From the NCBI GenBank assembly GCA_022561875.1, contig JADFQJ010000005.1, positions 16,461-80,460 on the forward strand: a DNA stretch of 64,000 bases, read 5' to 3'. The stretch comes from Bacteroidota bacterium (GTDB lineage: Bacteria; Bacteroidota; Bacteroidia; Bacteroidales; VadinHA17). This document shows positions 20,560-28,563 of this stretch, in pieces. The first letter of the stretch is position 1. Each line of letters starts with the position of its first letter. The translations under genes were made by a program, and so were the position numbers. The notes beneath the pieces are model-generated. The model made no database searches and had not been told where the DNA came from. It saw only the letters and a list, made by a program, of their open reading frames with translations.

Positions 20560-21615
20560 ATGAAGAAAGTACTACTTATTACAGGAGGAGCAGGATTCAT
20601 AGGTTCACATGTAGTTCGCAGATTTGTCAACCAATATCCCGATTACCAGATTATTAATCTTGACAAGCTTACCTATGCAGGAAATCTGGAAAATCTGAAA
20701 GACGTTGACAAAAAAGATAATTACACTTTCGAAAAAGGGGATATAATCGACCGGGATTTTATTTTTGATCTGTTCAAAAAATATAATTTCACAGATGTTA
20801 TTCATTTGGCTGCGGAATCGCACGTTGACCGGTCAATTTCAAACCCGACAGAATTTATTTACACTAATATTGTTGGTACGGTTAACCTGCTGAACGCGGC
20901 AAGGGAGCTCTGGGGTAAAAATCAGGAAAATAAACTGTTCTATCATATCTCGACTGATGAGGTTTACGGATCATTAGGTAAAGAAGGATATTTTGTTGAA
21001 TCAACTCCTTATAATCCCCGTAGCCCTTATTCTTCCTCGAAAGCAAGTTCTGATCACCTGGTAAGGGCTTATTATCATACATTTAACCTTCCAATAGTCA
21101 TTTCCAATTGTTCAAATAATTATGGCCCCAATCAGTTTCCGGAAAAACTGATCCCTCTTGCTATCAACAACATCAAAAACAATAAAAAGATCCCTGTTTA
21201 CGGTAAGGGGGAGAATGTGCGTGACTGGCTTTATGTTGAAGATCATGCCGGCGCTATTGATCTGATGTTCCATAAAGGTAAAACCGGAGAAACATACAAT
21301 ATTGGAGGTAATAACGAATGGAGGAATATCGACCTCATTCATCATCTTTGCAAGGTAATGGATCGCAAGCTCGGCAGGGACCCCGGAACATCAGCAAAAC
21401 TGATCACATTTGTAAAAGACCGTGCAGGGCATGATCTGCGTTATGCTATTGACTCGGGAAAGATACGGAAAGAACTGGGATGGAAACCTTCGGTCAATTT
21501 TGAGAAAGGATTGGAAAAAACCGTTGAATGGTATCTGGAAAACACAGAATGGCTTAACCGTATTATATCCGGAAAATACGAAGAATACTATTCTCAGCAG
21601 TATGTGAAAAGATAA
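20560..21615 (+). CDS. rfbB: dTDP-glucose 4,6-dehydratase
   Basis: ITGGAGFIGSHVVRRFVNQYPDYQIINLDKLTYAGNLENL, HISTDEVYGSLG, YSSSKASSDHLVRAYYHTF. Confidence 0.94.
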   Translation: MKKVLLITGGAGFIGSHVVRRFVNQYPDYQIINLDKLTYAGNLENLKDVDKKDNYTFEKGDIIDRDFIFDLFKKYNFTDVIHLAAESHVDRSISNPTEFIYTNIVGTVNLLNAARELWGKNQENKLFYHISTDEVYGSLGKEGYFVESTPYNPRSPYSSSKASSDHLVRAYYHTFNLPIVISNCSNNYGPNQFPEKLIPLAINNIKNNKKIPVYGKGENVRDWLYVEDHAGAIDLMFHKGKTGETYNIGGNNEWRNIDLIHHLCKVMDRKLGRDPGTSAKLITFVKDRAGHDLRYAIDSGKIRKELGWKPSVNFEKGLEKTVEWYLENTEWLNRIISGKYEEYYSQQYVKR

Positions 21616-21630
21616 AAGTAAAACCCCACG

Positions 21631-21677
21631 AACTCGTACTCGTAACCCGTAACTCGTAACTCGTAACCCGTAACCCA
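21631..21677 (+). repeat. AACTCGTA/AACCCGTA tandem microrepeat
   Basis: aactcgtactcgtaacccgtaactcgtaactcgtaacccgtaaccc between rfbB and the DUF4954 gene (convergent). Confidence 0.85.
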
Positions 21678-21678
21678 T

Positions 21679-23670
21679 CTACTCCTTAACCATTTTCATT
21701 CTTTCAATTAATTCATTTCCCAGAAATTTTTTTTTCTCAATATGATCTTTAATAGCTGATACCTGTTGGTTTTTTTCGAAATCCCCTCTCACCTGTGCAA
21801 AATCAAGAAGCTTGATTTTCAGATCGCCATCAGCACCAAATCCAGTATGTTTTGCAAGTGTAAATTCTTTTTTGGCATCTTCATAAAGCATCTTGTCAAG
21901 ATCTATAACACTCTTCTTCCATTTGCGGGTTAACCGGATAATGTCCTCCGCTGCAAAATCAGCCAGGTTCTTCCCTGTCTCTTTTTGTATCATATCGATA
22001 GCCCAGGTCCACTCGTAAGTATAATAATTATTATGCAGGGATTCAAATGTTTTGCGAATATCTTCCAGAGTATTAATCTTTCCCTTTTCAATATGATTCA
22101 TGAGTTTTTCAATCTCATCGAGAGGGGCAATAAGTCCTGCCAGGTCAACCCATTTCCCTTTTCCGATTGCGGTATCGGGCATCAGCCTTTCCCTTATCTC
22201 CCGGTTAGTTCTGAATTTAGCTATTTCCAGTCTTTTAATCAATGAGTTTCCCAGGAATTTATCAATTCCCATTCCGTATAATTTTATTCCCCTTTCAAGA
22301 GAAGCTCTGGAAATCTTTGTATTTTCATAAGTATAGAAATCGGATTTTTCACCAGAATACTCCCTGAGTTTTATCAGCAGGTCGCGTCCTGCCATCATTT
22401 TTTTTATGGTATATGGGCTGAGTAAATTAAAATTTATAAAGTCGAGTTTCCGGATATCCTTGCGGCGGTCTCTCCTGGGCCATTTTTGTGCATCCCTGAT
22501 TGTTCCTACACTACGCAAATTTACACCCGGAGCAAGTATACTTTCATCTTTACTTTCCACAATATAGGAGAATGGCATGTCGGACGTATCAGAGTTTTTA
22601 TAATGCCTTCCCACCACCAGGGTAAACGGACCAACCTTTGCAGGCCATAAAAGATAGGAATTGCTGGTTGTTTTTGCTCCTCGCTCAACAATGCCCTGAT
22701 GTATTGGTCCGAGTTTATACATGTGGTTACTTTGGTTTGAACCACTGCCGGCATTCATAAAAGAAAACATTCCGGCAATAAGCAAGGTTGACTTATGGTG
22801 TGTTACGGTGTATGGTCCTGCAAAAAGCGAACAAGCTTCTCCATGGTAACCGGCACAATTTGCAAAGAACAAAGAGTTTTCGGCTGAATAGTGCTTTCTA
22901 AGCACACATGCCTGCCCGATAAAGCATTTATCAATAACCGTTGAATCCGAGACAGTTGCACCCGATGACACTATGAAATCTTCCATAATTACACCGGGAC
23001 CGATATAAACCGGATCAAGAGAATTGGAATTGATGCTTCCATTGGATAGCAGCTCTGCCCCTTCAATAGAAGCGTTATCCCCGACACATACATTCTTAAT
23101 GATCCTTGAATTTGTAATTCTCACATGATTCCCTATCTTTCCTTTCACGGAAGTTAACGTCCGTGTGTAATTTCCGATCATATGAAACAATTTTTCGATC
23201 ACATCAGGACGATGGCGGTAGAGTACCAGGATATAAGCCAGATGAGCTGATAGTTCATTAAAAATCGGGAGTTTTCTTCCCCCGGTCTCATCCAGAACAT
23301 TTACCAAAACACCATTACCAAACGAACTTTCTCCATCCACTTCAATAATGTCCACATTTTCGATATATGATTCTTCTCCAACCTCATAATTTGCCATGTA
23401 GCTTCTAACCTGCGCAACATAGGCATTATCGTTTATCAGGCAATTATGCAAAACAGCATTATAAATACCCGACTGTTTTTTCATTCCGTTAGGCAGTTGA
23501 AACTCTTTTTTGAAACAACCCATGCGGATCTCTCCCGAAAAAGTTACATTTTTTACATTAACAGGGTTGAAATCATTGGTTACTTTCACCTGTGACCACT
23601 CATTTGCATGACAGTTCTGCCGGTTAAGCTGTTTGATCTCCTCTTTTGTAAGTTTCCGGTAAGAATTCAT
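21679..23670 (-). CDS. DUF4954 family protein (beta-helix/hexapeptide-rich)
   Basis: MNSYRKLTKEEIKQLNRQNCHANEWSQVKVTNDFNPVNVKNVTFSGEIRMG with UDP-GlcNAc pyrophosphorylase-like helix repeats. Confidence 0.85.
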   Translation of the reverse strand: MNSYRKLTKEEIKQLNRQNCHANEWSQVKVTNDFNPVNVKNVTFSGEIRMGCFKKEFQLPNGMKKQSGIYNAVLHNCLINDNAYVAQVRSYMANYEVGEESYIENVDIIEVDGESSFGNGVLVNVLDETGGRKLPIFNELSAHLAYILVLYRHRPDVIEKLFHMIGNYTRTLTSVKGKIGNHVRITNSRIIKNVCVGDNASIEGAELLSNGSINSNSLDPVYIGPGVIMEDFIVSSGATVSDSTVIDKCFIGQACVLRKHYSAENSLFFANCAGYHGEACSLFAGPYTVTHHKSTLLIAGMFSFMNAGSGSNQSNHMYKLGPIHQGIVERGAKTTSNSYLLWPAKVGPFTLVVGRHYKNSDTSDMPFSYIVESKDESILAPGVNLRSVGTIRDAQKWPRRDRRKDIRKLDFINFNLLSPYTIKKMMAGRDLLIKLREYSGEKSDFYTYENTKISRASLERGIKLYGMGIDKFLGNSLIKRLEIAKFRTNREIRERLMPDTAIGKGKWVDLAGLIAPLDEIEKLMNHIEKGKINTLEDIRKTFESLHNNYYTYEWTWAIDMIQKETGKNLADFAAEDIIRLTRKWKKSVIDLDKMLYEDAKKEFTLAKHTGFGADGDLKIKLLDFAQVRGDFEKNQQVSAIKDHIEKKKFLGNELIERMKMVKE

Positions 23671-23710
23671 ATTAATAAAATATTTACAATGGCTAATCTC
23701 ATTATATTAA

Positions 23711-23769
23711 AGTCGGCAGTCTTCAGTCTTCAGTCGGCAAACTAAAGACCAGGCTATATATACTTTTCA
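23711..23769 (-). repeat. Dispersed 59-bp intergenic repeat, copy 2 (inverted relative to 16804..16862)
   Basis: Reverse complement aligns ungapped with copy 1. Confidence 0.85.
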
Positions 23770-23912
23770 TGATTTTGAATTATATGATTAAGTAATCGTC
23801 CGATTTCTTCAGATCGTTTATTAAAATCATCAAAAAAAATATGTGAAGTTAAGTTTTTAAATCTAGTTGCCATTTTATTATTGCTACTTGGTTTTCCAGT
23901 GTACCATTTAAT
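23754..23912 (-). pseudogene. Remnant C-terminal fragment of an unidentified small gene (possibly four-helix-bundle type)
   Basis: Reverse-strand reading [52 protein letters not shown]; no full-length ORF; partly duplicated at 25001 onward. Confidence 0.35.
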
Positions 23913-24060
23913 TTATTGGTCTTCAATCTCCAGTCTTCAGCCCCCAATAAAAGTATAGCTATTTGATGCTAACCAATTGCCGACTGCCGACTGCCGACTA
24001 TTTTATTCTACTGTTACAGATTTTGCCAGGTTTCTTGGCTGATCAACATTACAACCTCTC
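23836..24060 (-). repeat. Direct repeat copy A (glmS tail + downstream DNA)
   Basis: Aligns with 25001..25303; about 9 differences in the first ~140 bp; last 54 bp identical. Confidence 0.93.
24003..24060 (-). pseudogene. Duplicated 3'-terminal fragment of glmS (18 codons + stop)
   Basis: Reverse translation [18 protein letters not shown] identical to the GlmS C-terminus. Confidence 0.92.
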
Positions 24061-24118
24061 CCGTTTTCCGAAAAAGACACCCAAAAAGAAAAATCAATCC
24101 ATTATGTGAGATTTTTTA

Positions 24119-24199
24119 GCACCAAAGGTGCGTAAATCAACAGCCCCGAGCGCAGCTCGGGGTCTATGATACGTCTCACCCAATAAGCCCCAACGGGGC
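24119..24199 (+). repeat. REP-like triple-hairpin cluster downstream of the RAYT gene
   Basis: Hairpins GCACC-AAA-GGTGC (24119-24131), CCCCGAGC-GCA-GCTCGGGG (24144-24162), GCCCC-AAC-GGGGC (24187-24199). Confidence 0.88.
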
Positions 24200-24206
24200 G
24201 TAATCA

Positions 24207-24659
24207 CTAGTCCCAAACATATCGCTCATCATAATTGATATTATATTCCTTTAGAAAAGCAAGATATTCATCTTTAAATGATCTCTTCTGATGATGTTTA
24301 TCTTGTGACGAAATATAATCTTTTACCACATCAATTTGTGCCGGGTGAATTGAAAATCCTCCATACCCGCTCTGCCAATAAAACTTTTGATATTGTTGCC
24401 CCTTTGTTTTAATCCATTTTGATGAATGAGTCTTTAATTCTTCGATCAGTTTCATTAATGCAATCTTTCGCGATAACAAACAAAGAATATGAACATGATC
24501 TTGATGTCCTCCTACAATTATAGGATTACATTCGAGATTTTTACATATTCCTCCAAGATAACTAAACAACTCTTCCTGTATATGCTTATCAATGAATGGG
24601 TATCTGTTTTTTGTACTAAAAGTAATGTGCATGTAATTCTTTACTAATGATTGTGGCAT
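24207..24659 (-). mobile_element. REP-associated tyrosine transposase / IS200-like TnpA (Y1 HUH transposase)
   Basis: HITFSTKNRYPFI, GGHQDHVHILCLLSRKIALMKLIEELKTHSSKWIK, FYWQSGYGGFSI, VVKDYISSQDKHHQKRSFKDEYLAFLKEYNINYDERYVWD. Confidence 0.92.
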
Positions 24660-24678
24660 GTTTCAAATTATTGATTAC

Positions 24679-24758
24679 GCACCTTTGGCGCTTATTTAAT
24701 ATCGCATTACAACCCCCGGACTGCGCCCGGGGCTGTTGATTATCGCCCACTTCGGGGC
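24679..24758 (-). repeat. REP-like triple-hairpin cluster upstream of the RAYT gene (inverted orientation)
   Basis: GCACC-TTT-GGCGC (24679-24691), CCCCGGACTGCGCCCGGGG (24714-24732), GCCCACTTCGGGGC (24745-24758). Confidence 0.85.
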
Positions 24759-25000
24759 TTAATTTGTAAATAAATATATCATTATAATAGCGGGACACCT
24801 AAAATCACAAACACAAAAACCATAAAACACTATTAGACTACTTATTAAGATGTTTCAATATGTTATTTTTCAAGGATTACGGAAAACAGGAAACATGTCC
24901 AAATATAAAACAGGACACCCAAAAAACCAACACAACAGACATTAAAACTCTGTTATTTACATGATTAACTTTTTAGTACAAAAAAAGTTCGGAAAACAGG

Positions 25001-25303
25001 AAAATATGTGAAGTTAAGTTTTTAAATCTAGTTGCCATTTTATTACTGCTACCTGGTTTTCCAGTGTACCATTTAATTTATTGGTCTTCAATCTCCAGTC
25101 TTCAGCCCACAATTAAAATATAGCTATCTGATATTACCCAATTGCCAACTGCCTTTTGCCAACTGCCTTTTGCCAACTGCCTTTTGCCAACTGCCTTTTG
25201 CCAACTGCCTTTTGCCAACTGCCTTTTTGCCAACTGCCAACTAATTCACTCTACTGTTACAGATTTTGCCAGGTTTCTTGGCTGATCAACATTACAACCT
25301 CTC
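25001..25303 (-). repeat. Direct repeat copy B (overlapping the intact glmS 3' end)
   Basis: Matches 23836..24060; interrupted by the 14-bp tandem array. Confidence 0.93.
25144..25243 (+). repeat. 14-bp tandem repeat GCCAACTGCCTTTT (6 full units plus partial)
   Basis: Units start at 25144, 25158, 25172, 25186, 25200, 25214; partial at 25229. Confidence 0.95.
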
Positions 25304-27084
25304 ATAACTGCAATATGGTATGAAAGCAACTGCAGTGGTATAACAGTAAGCAAAGGAGCAAGAGCAAGGAGTGTTGAGGGAACTTCAAAAACATGATCGG
25401 CAATTTCACTTATGGTTTTATCCCCTTTAGTAACCACAGCAATAACAATTCCCCCCCTGGCTTTTACTTCCTGGATATTGCTTACAATCTTCTCATACGA
25501 ATCATCCTTTGGAGCAATAACAACAACCGGCATATTTTCATCAATAAGAGCGATCGGTCCATGTTTCATCTCGGCTGCCGGGTACCCCTCGGCGTGTATA
25601 TATGAAATTTCTTTTAATTTCAAGGCGCCTTCCAGGGCAACCGGAAAAAAATAGCCTCTTCCGAGATAAATAAAGTTGTTAGAATTAACATATAAACCGG
25701 CTATTTTCTTATAATGATCATTGTTTTTAAGGATCTCTTCTATTTTTGAGGGTAACTTTTGCAATTCACTGATAAATTTTTCATACTTTTTTTCACCAAG
25801 AATAAACCGTTTTCTTCCAATCAACATTGCCATCATCGTAAGCACAGTAACCTGTGCAGTAAAAGCTTTTGTTGAAGCAACTCCCATTTCCGGACCTGCG
25901 TGCGTATATACACCTCCCTGGGTTGCCCTGGAGATACCGGAGCCTACCACATTACATATACCAAGAACGAGAGCGCCTGCTTCACGTGCCTGGTTCACCG
26001 CTGCAAGAGTGTCAGCCGTTTCACCACTCTGACTGATAGCAATTACCACATCATCTACATAAATCACCGGGTTACGGTATCTGAACTCCGAAGCATATTC
26101 AACCTCTACAGGGATTCTGGCAAATTCCTCAAAAAGATATTCTCCGATAAGAGCGGCATGCCATGAGGTGCCACAACCGATAATGATAATTCGCCTGGCA
26201 TTTACCAGTTTCGGCATCACCTCATGTAATCCTCCAAGGTGGATTGTATTCCTTTCCTTTGAGACCCTGCCCCTGAAAGTATCCTGAATTGAACGGGGTT
26301 GTTCAAAGATCTCCTTTAGCATAAAATGCTCAAAGTCTCCTTTATTTATTTCACCGATATCAAGATCAAGGGTTTGGATTTTGGGGGTTAATTTAATGTT
26401 TCCAATAGTTTTCAGGGTTAGCTTATCTTTCGTGATTATTGCAACATCATTGTCATTCAGGTAAACAACGCTTTTGGTATGTTCTACAATGGGTGTAGCA
26501 TCTGAGGCAATAAAATATTCACCATCACCTATTCCTATAACCAACGGACTTCCTTTTCTGGCAGCAATAAGTTGCTCCGGTTCATCGGCACAAATGATCA
26601 CCAATCCGTAAGCGCCTATTACTTTTTTCAGTGCAAAACGTACCGCCTGTTCGGCAGAAATTTTTCCGTAGAGGTAAATATATTCAATCAGGTTAGCCAG
26701 TACTTCTGTATCTGTTTCAGTACTAAACTGATATCCCCTTTTTATCAATTTATTTTTCAGCCTTGCGTAATTCTCTACAATTCCATTATGGATCAAAATA
26801 AAATGACCGTTCTGTGACTTATGCGGATGGGCATTTATATCATTCGGGGCTCCATGCGTTGCCCAGCGGGTATGCCCGATGCCAATATCACCCTTTAAAT
26901 CATTCCCTTTAACGTGTTTCTCAAGGTCGCTAACCTTCCCTTTACACTTAAATGTTTTTATTTTACCATCATCAATAACGGAAATTCCGGCTGAATCATA
27001 TCCCCGGTATTCCAGTTTTTTTAACCCGCTAATAAGGATAGGATATGCCGGTTTATTTCCTATGTAGCCAACAATACCACACAT
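25246..27084 (-). CDS. glmS: Glutamine-fructose-6-phosphate aminotransferase (isomerizing)
   Basis: [19 protein letters not shown]-terminus, SIS domains, [14 protein letters not shown]-terminus. Confidence 0.98.
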   Translation of the reverse strand: MCGIVGYIGNKPAYPILISGLKKLEYRGYDSAGISVIDDGKIKTFKCKGKVSDLEKHVKGNDLKGDIGIGHTRWATHGAPNDINAHPHKSQNGHFILIHNGIVENYARLKNKLIKRGYQFSTETDTEVLANLIEYIYLYGKISAEQAVRFALKKVIGAYGLVIICADEPEQLIAARKGSPLVIGIGDGEYFIASDATPIVEHTKSVVYLNDNDVAIITKDKLTLKTIGNIKLTPKIQTLDLDIGEINKGDFEHFMLKEIFEQPRSIQDTFRGRVSKERNTIHLGGLHEVMPKLVNARRIIIIGCGTSWHAALIGEYLFEEFARIPVEVEYASEFRYRNPVIYVDDVVIAISQSGETADTLAAVNQAREAGALVLGICNVVGSGISRATQGGVYTHAGPEMGVASTKAFTAQVTVLTMMAMLIGRKRFILGEKKYEKFISELQKLPSKIEEILKNNDHYKKIAGLYVNSNNFIYLGRGYFFPVALEGALKLKEISYIHAEGYPAAEMKHGPIALIDENMPVVVIAPKDDSYEKIVSNIQEVKARGGIVIAVVTKGDKTISEIADHVFEVPSTLLALAPLLTVIPLQLLSYHIAVMRGCNVDQPRNLAKSVTVE

Positions 27085-27129
27085 AAAGATTATAATTATG
27101 GTTCTTCAGAATAATACTATAGTCTATTT

Positions 27130-27262
27130 GGAATATTGGAATATTGGAATATTGGAATGCTGGAATGCTGTAGAATCAAGCATCCCATTCTTCCATTATT
27201 CGGACTCTTCGACTTCTTCACTCTTCCATCTTCCCATTCTTCCACTATTCCATTATTCCATT
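27130..27262 (+). repeat. Inverted microrepeat array: (GGAATATT)n/(GGAATGCT)n facing (TTCCATTA)n
   Basis: ggaatattggaatattggaatattggaatgctggaatgctg ... cccattcttccactattccattattccatta. Confidence 0.85.
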
Positions 27263-28556
27263 ATCTGGTATAGGTAACCTTCAACCCAACTTTTCCAGAG
27301 TGGTTATATCCGTTAAGCACTACCCTGCCAGCCCGGTAATAATCTGCATTGACAAAGATATAAACGGTTGGGTCATCATAATATCCGGTAAGGTATTTAT
27401 AGAAAAAATCTGAAATATTGAAAGTATATACTCCCTCTTTCAGATCTCCCCCAAAATAATATCTGCCAAGAACCAGATCATGTACTGTTTCAAAATTCCC
27501 ATCTTCATTACGGATTTTTATATCCAAATATTCCGGTGGAGTATATTCCGAAGAATAGGGATCATCTGATGACAGTTTTATTACCAGTTCTGCTTTATTA
27601 ATCGCTATTGGCAGAGAATCCTGCCGCCAATTCTCAAACGTTGGGAATTTCAATTTTGTATATACCCCCGACAACCCTTGTATATAGCTTACACTATCTT
27701 CTATGTTATCATCCAGATGACTTATTCTGTAAGCAGGATCAGCAGTGCTGAAATCATGAGAATACAAATTTATACGTGCTGAACTTTCACTGATAGAAAA
27801 TTCATAATATAATGTATCTGACGATGGATAATGATAAAACAACACCATTGAGGTTAATGGTGAAAGAAGGTTGAAACTTGTCAACGCCCCATTACCTGCA
27901 GGTTCATCTGTAGTAAAATAAAGACCTTTGAATTTCTGCAAAAAATCTTCCTGCGAAACTAACGCGGCTGAATCATCTATTATTTTCCCGGCAAAGGCAT
28001 TATTCAAATGTATCTTGATTAAAGTATCAGATGCATTGTAATTTGCCGAGCCTACAGCATCCTCATAGTATAAACCTTCCTGATTAAAATTTGAGTAATA
28101 AGCAGAATCAAGATAAATATCTTTTTTAAGCTCATGGGCATTAATCACCATTACAGAATTAGTATCACCATATGAACCAGTAATCTCAAGATATACAATA
28201 AGAGAATCGATAACCGGCTCCTGGCTGAAAACCAATTCGCCTGATAATCGCACCTGTATAATAAAATCAGCTTTGGTAGTACCAAATACAGGATCGATAA
28301 ATTCACCAGCTACAGCTAAAGCCGTTTCATCTGTTCTTAATGAATCTAATAACCCGGTATAAACCTCAACAGGGAACTCATCGTAATAATTCACTGAAAA
28401 TTTATCGCCTTGTGGCTGGAGATCTTCACCTATCACAGTTGCTTCTTCGTCACAGGAAGTTAATAAAAATAAACCGCCCAAAAAAAGGACGGAAATAATT
28501 ATTTTAATATAGTAAGCCGGCTTGTTAATTAGCCGGCTTAAAACTGTTAATTTCAT
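27261..28556 (-). CDS. DUF4270 family lipoprotein
   Basis: Signal/lipobox IIISVLFLGGLFLLTSCDEEATVIGEDLQPQGDKF; Bacteroidetes DUF4270-like; start MKLTVL at 28556. Confidence 0.85.
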   Translation of the reverse strand: MKLTVLSRLINKPAYYIKIIISVLFLGGLFLLTSCDEEATVIGEDLQPQGDKFSVNYYDEFPVEVYTGLLDSLRTDETALAVAGEFIDPVFGTTKADFIIQVRLSGELVFSQEPVIDSLIVYLEITGSYGDTNSVMVINAHELKKDIYLDSAYYSNFNQEGLYYEDAVGSANYNASDTLIKIHLNNAFAGKIIDDSAALVSQEDFLQKFKGLYFTTDEPAGNGALTSFNLLSPLTSMVLFYHYPSSDTLYYEFSISESSARINLYSHDFSTADPAYRISHLDDNIEDSVSYIQGLSGVYTKLKFPTFENWRQDSLPIAINKAELVIKLSSDDPYSSEYTPPEYLDIKIRNEDGNFETVHDLVLGRYYFGGDLKEGVYTFNISDFFYKYLTGYYDDPTVYIFVNADYYRAGRVVLNGYNHSGKVGLKVTYTR

Positions 28557-28563
28557 GATGATA

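Noticed and set aside
25144-25243. Possible CRISPR-like array
   Set aside because: Unit is 14 bp with no unique spacers; a simple tandem repeat.
24003-25303. Tn7 or Tn7-like transposon insertion at glmS
   Set aside because: No tnsABC/TniQ-type genes and no Tn7 ends; only a 150-aa HUH RAYT is present. The glmS tail duplication is reported without claiming Tn7.
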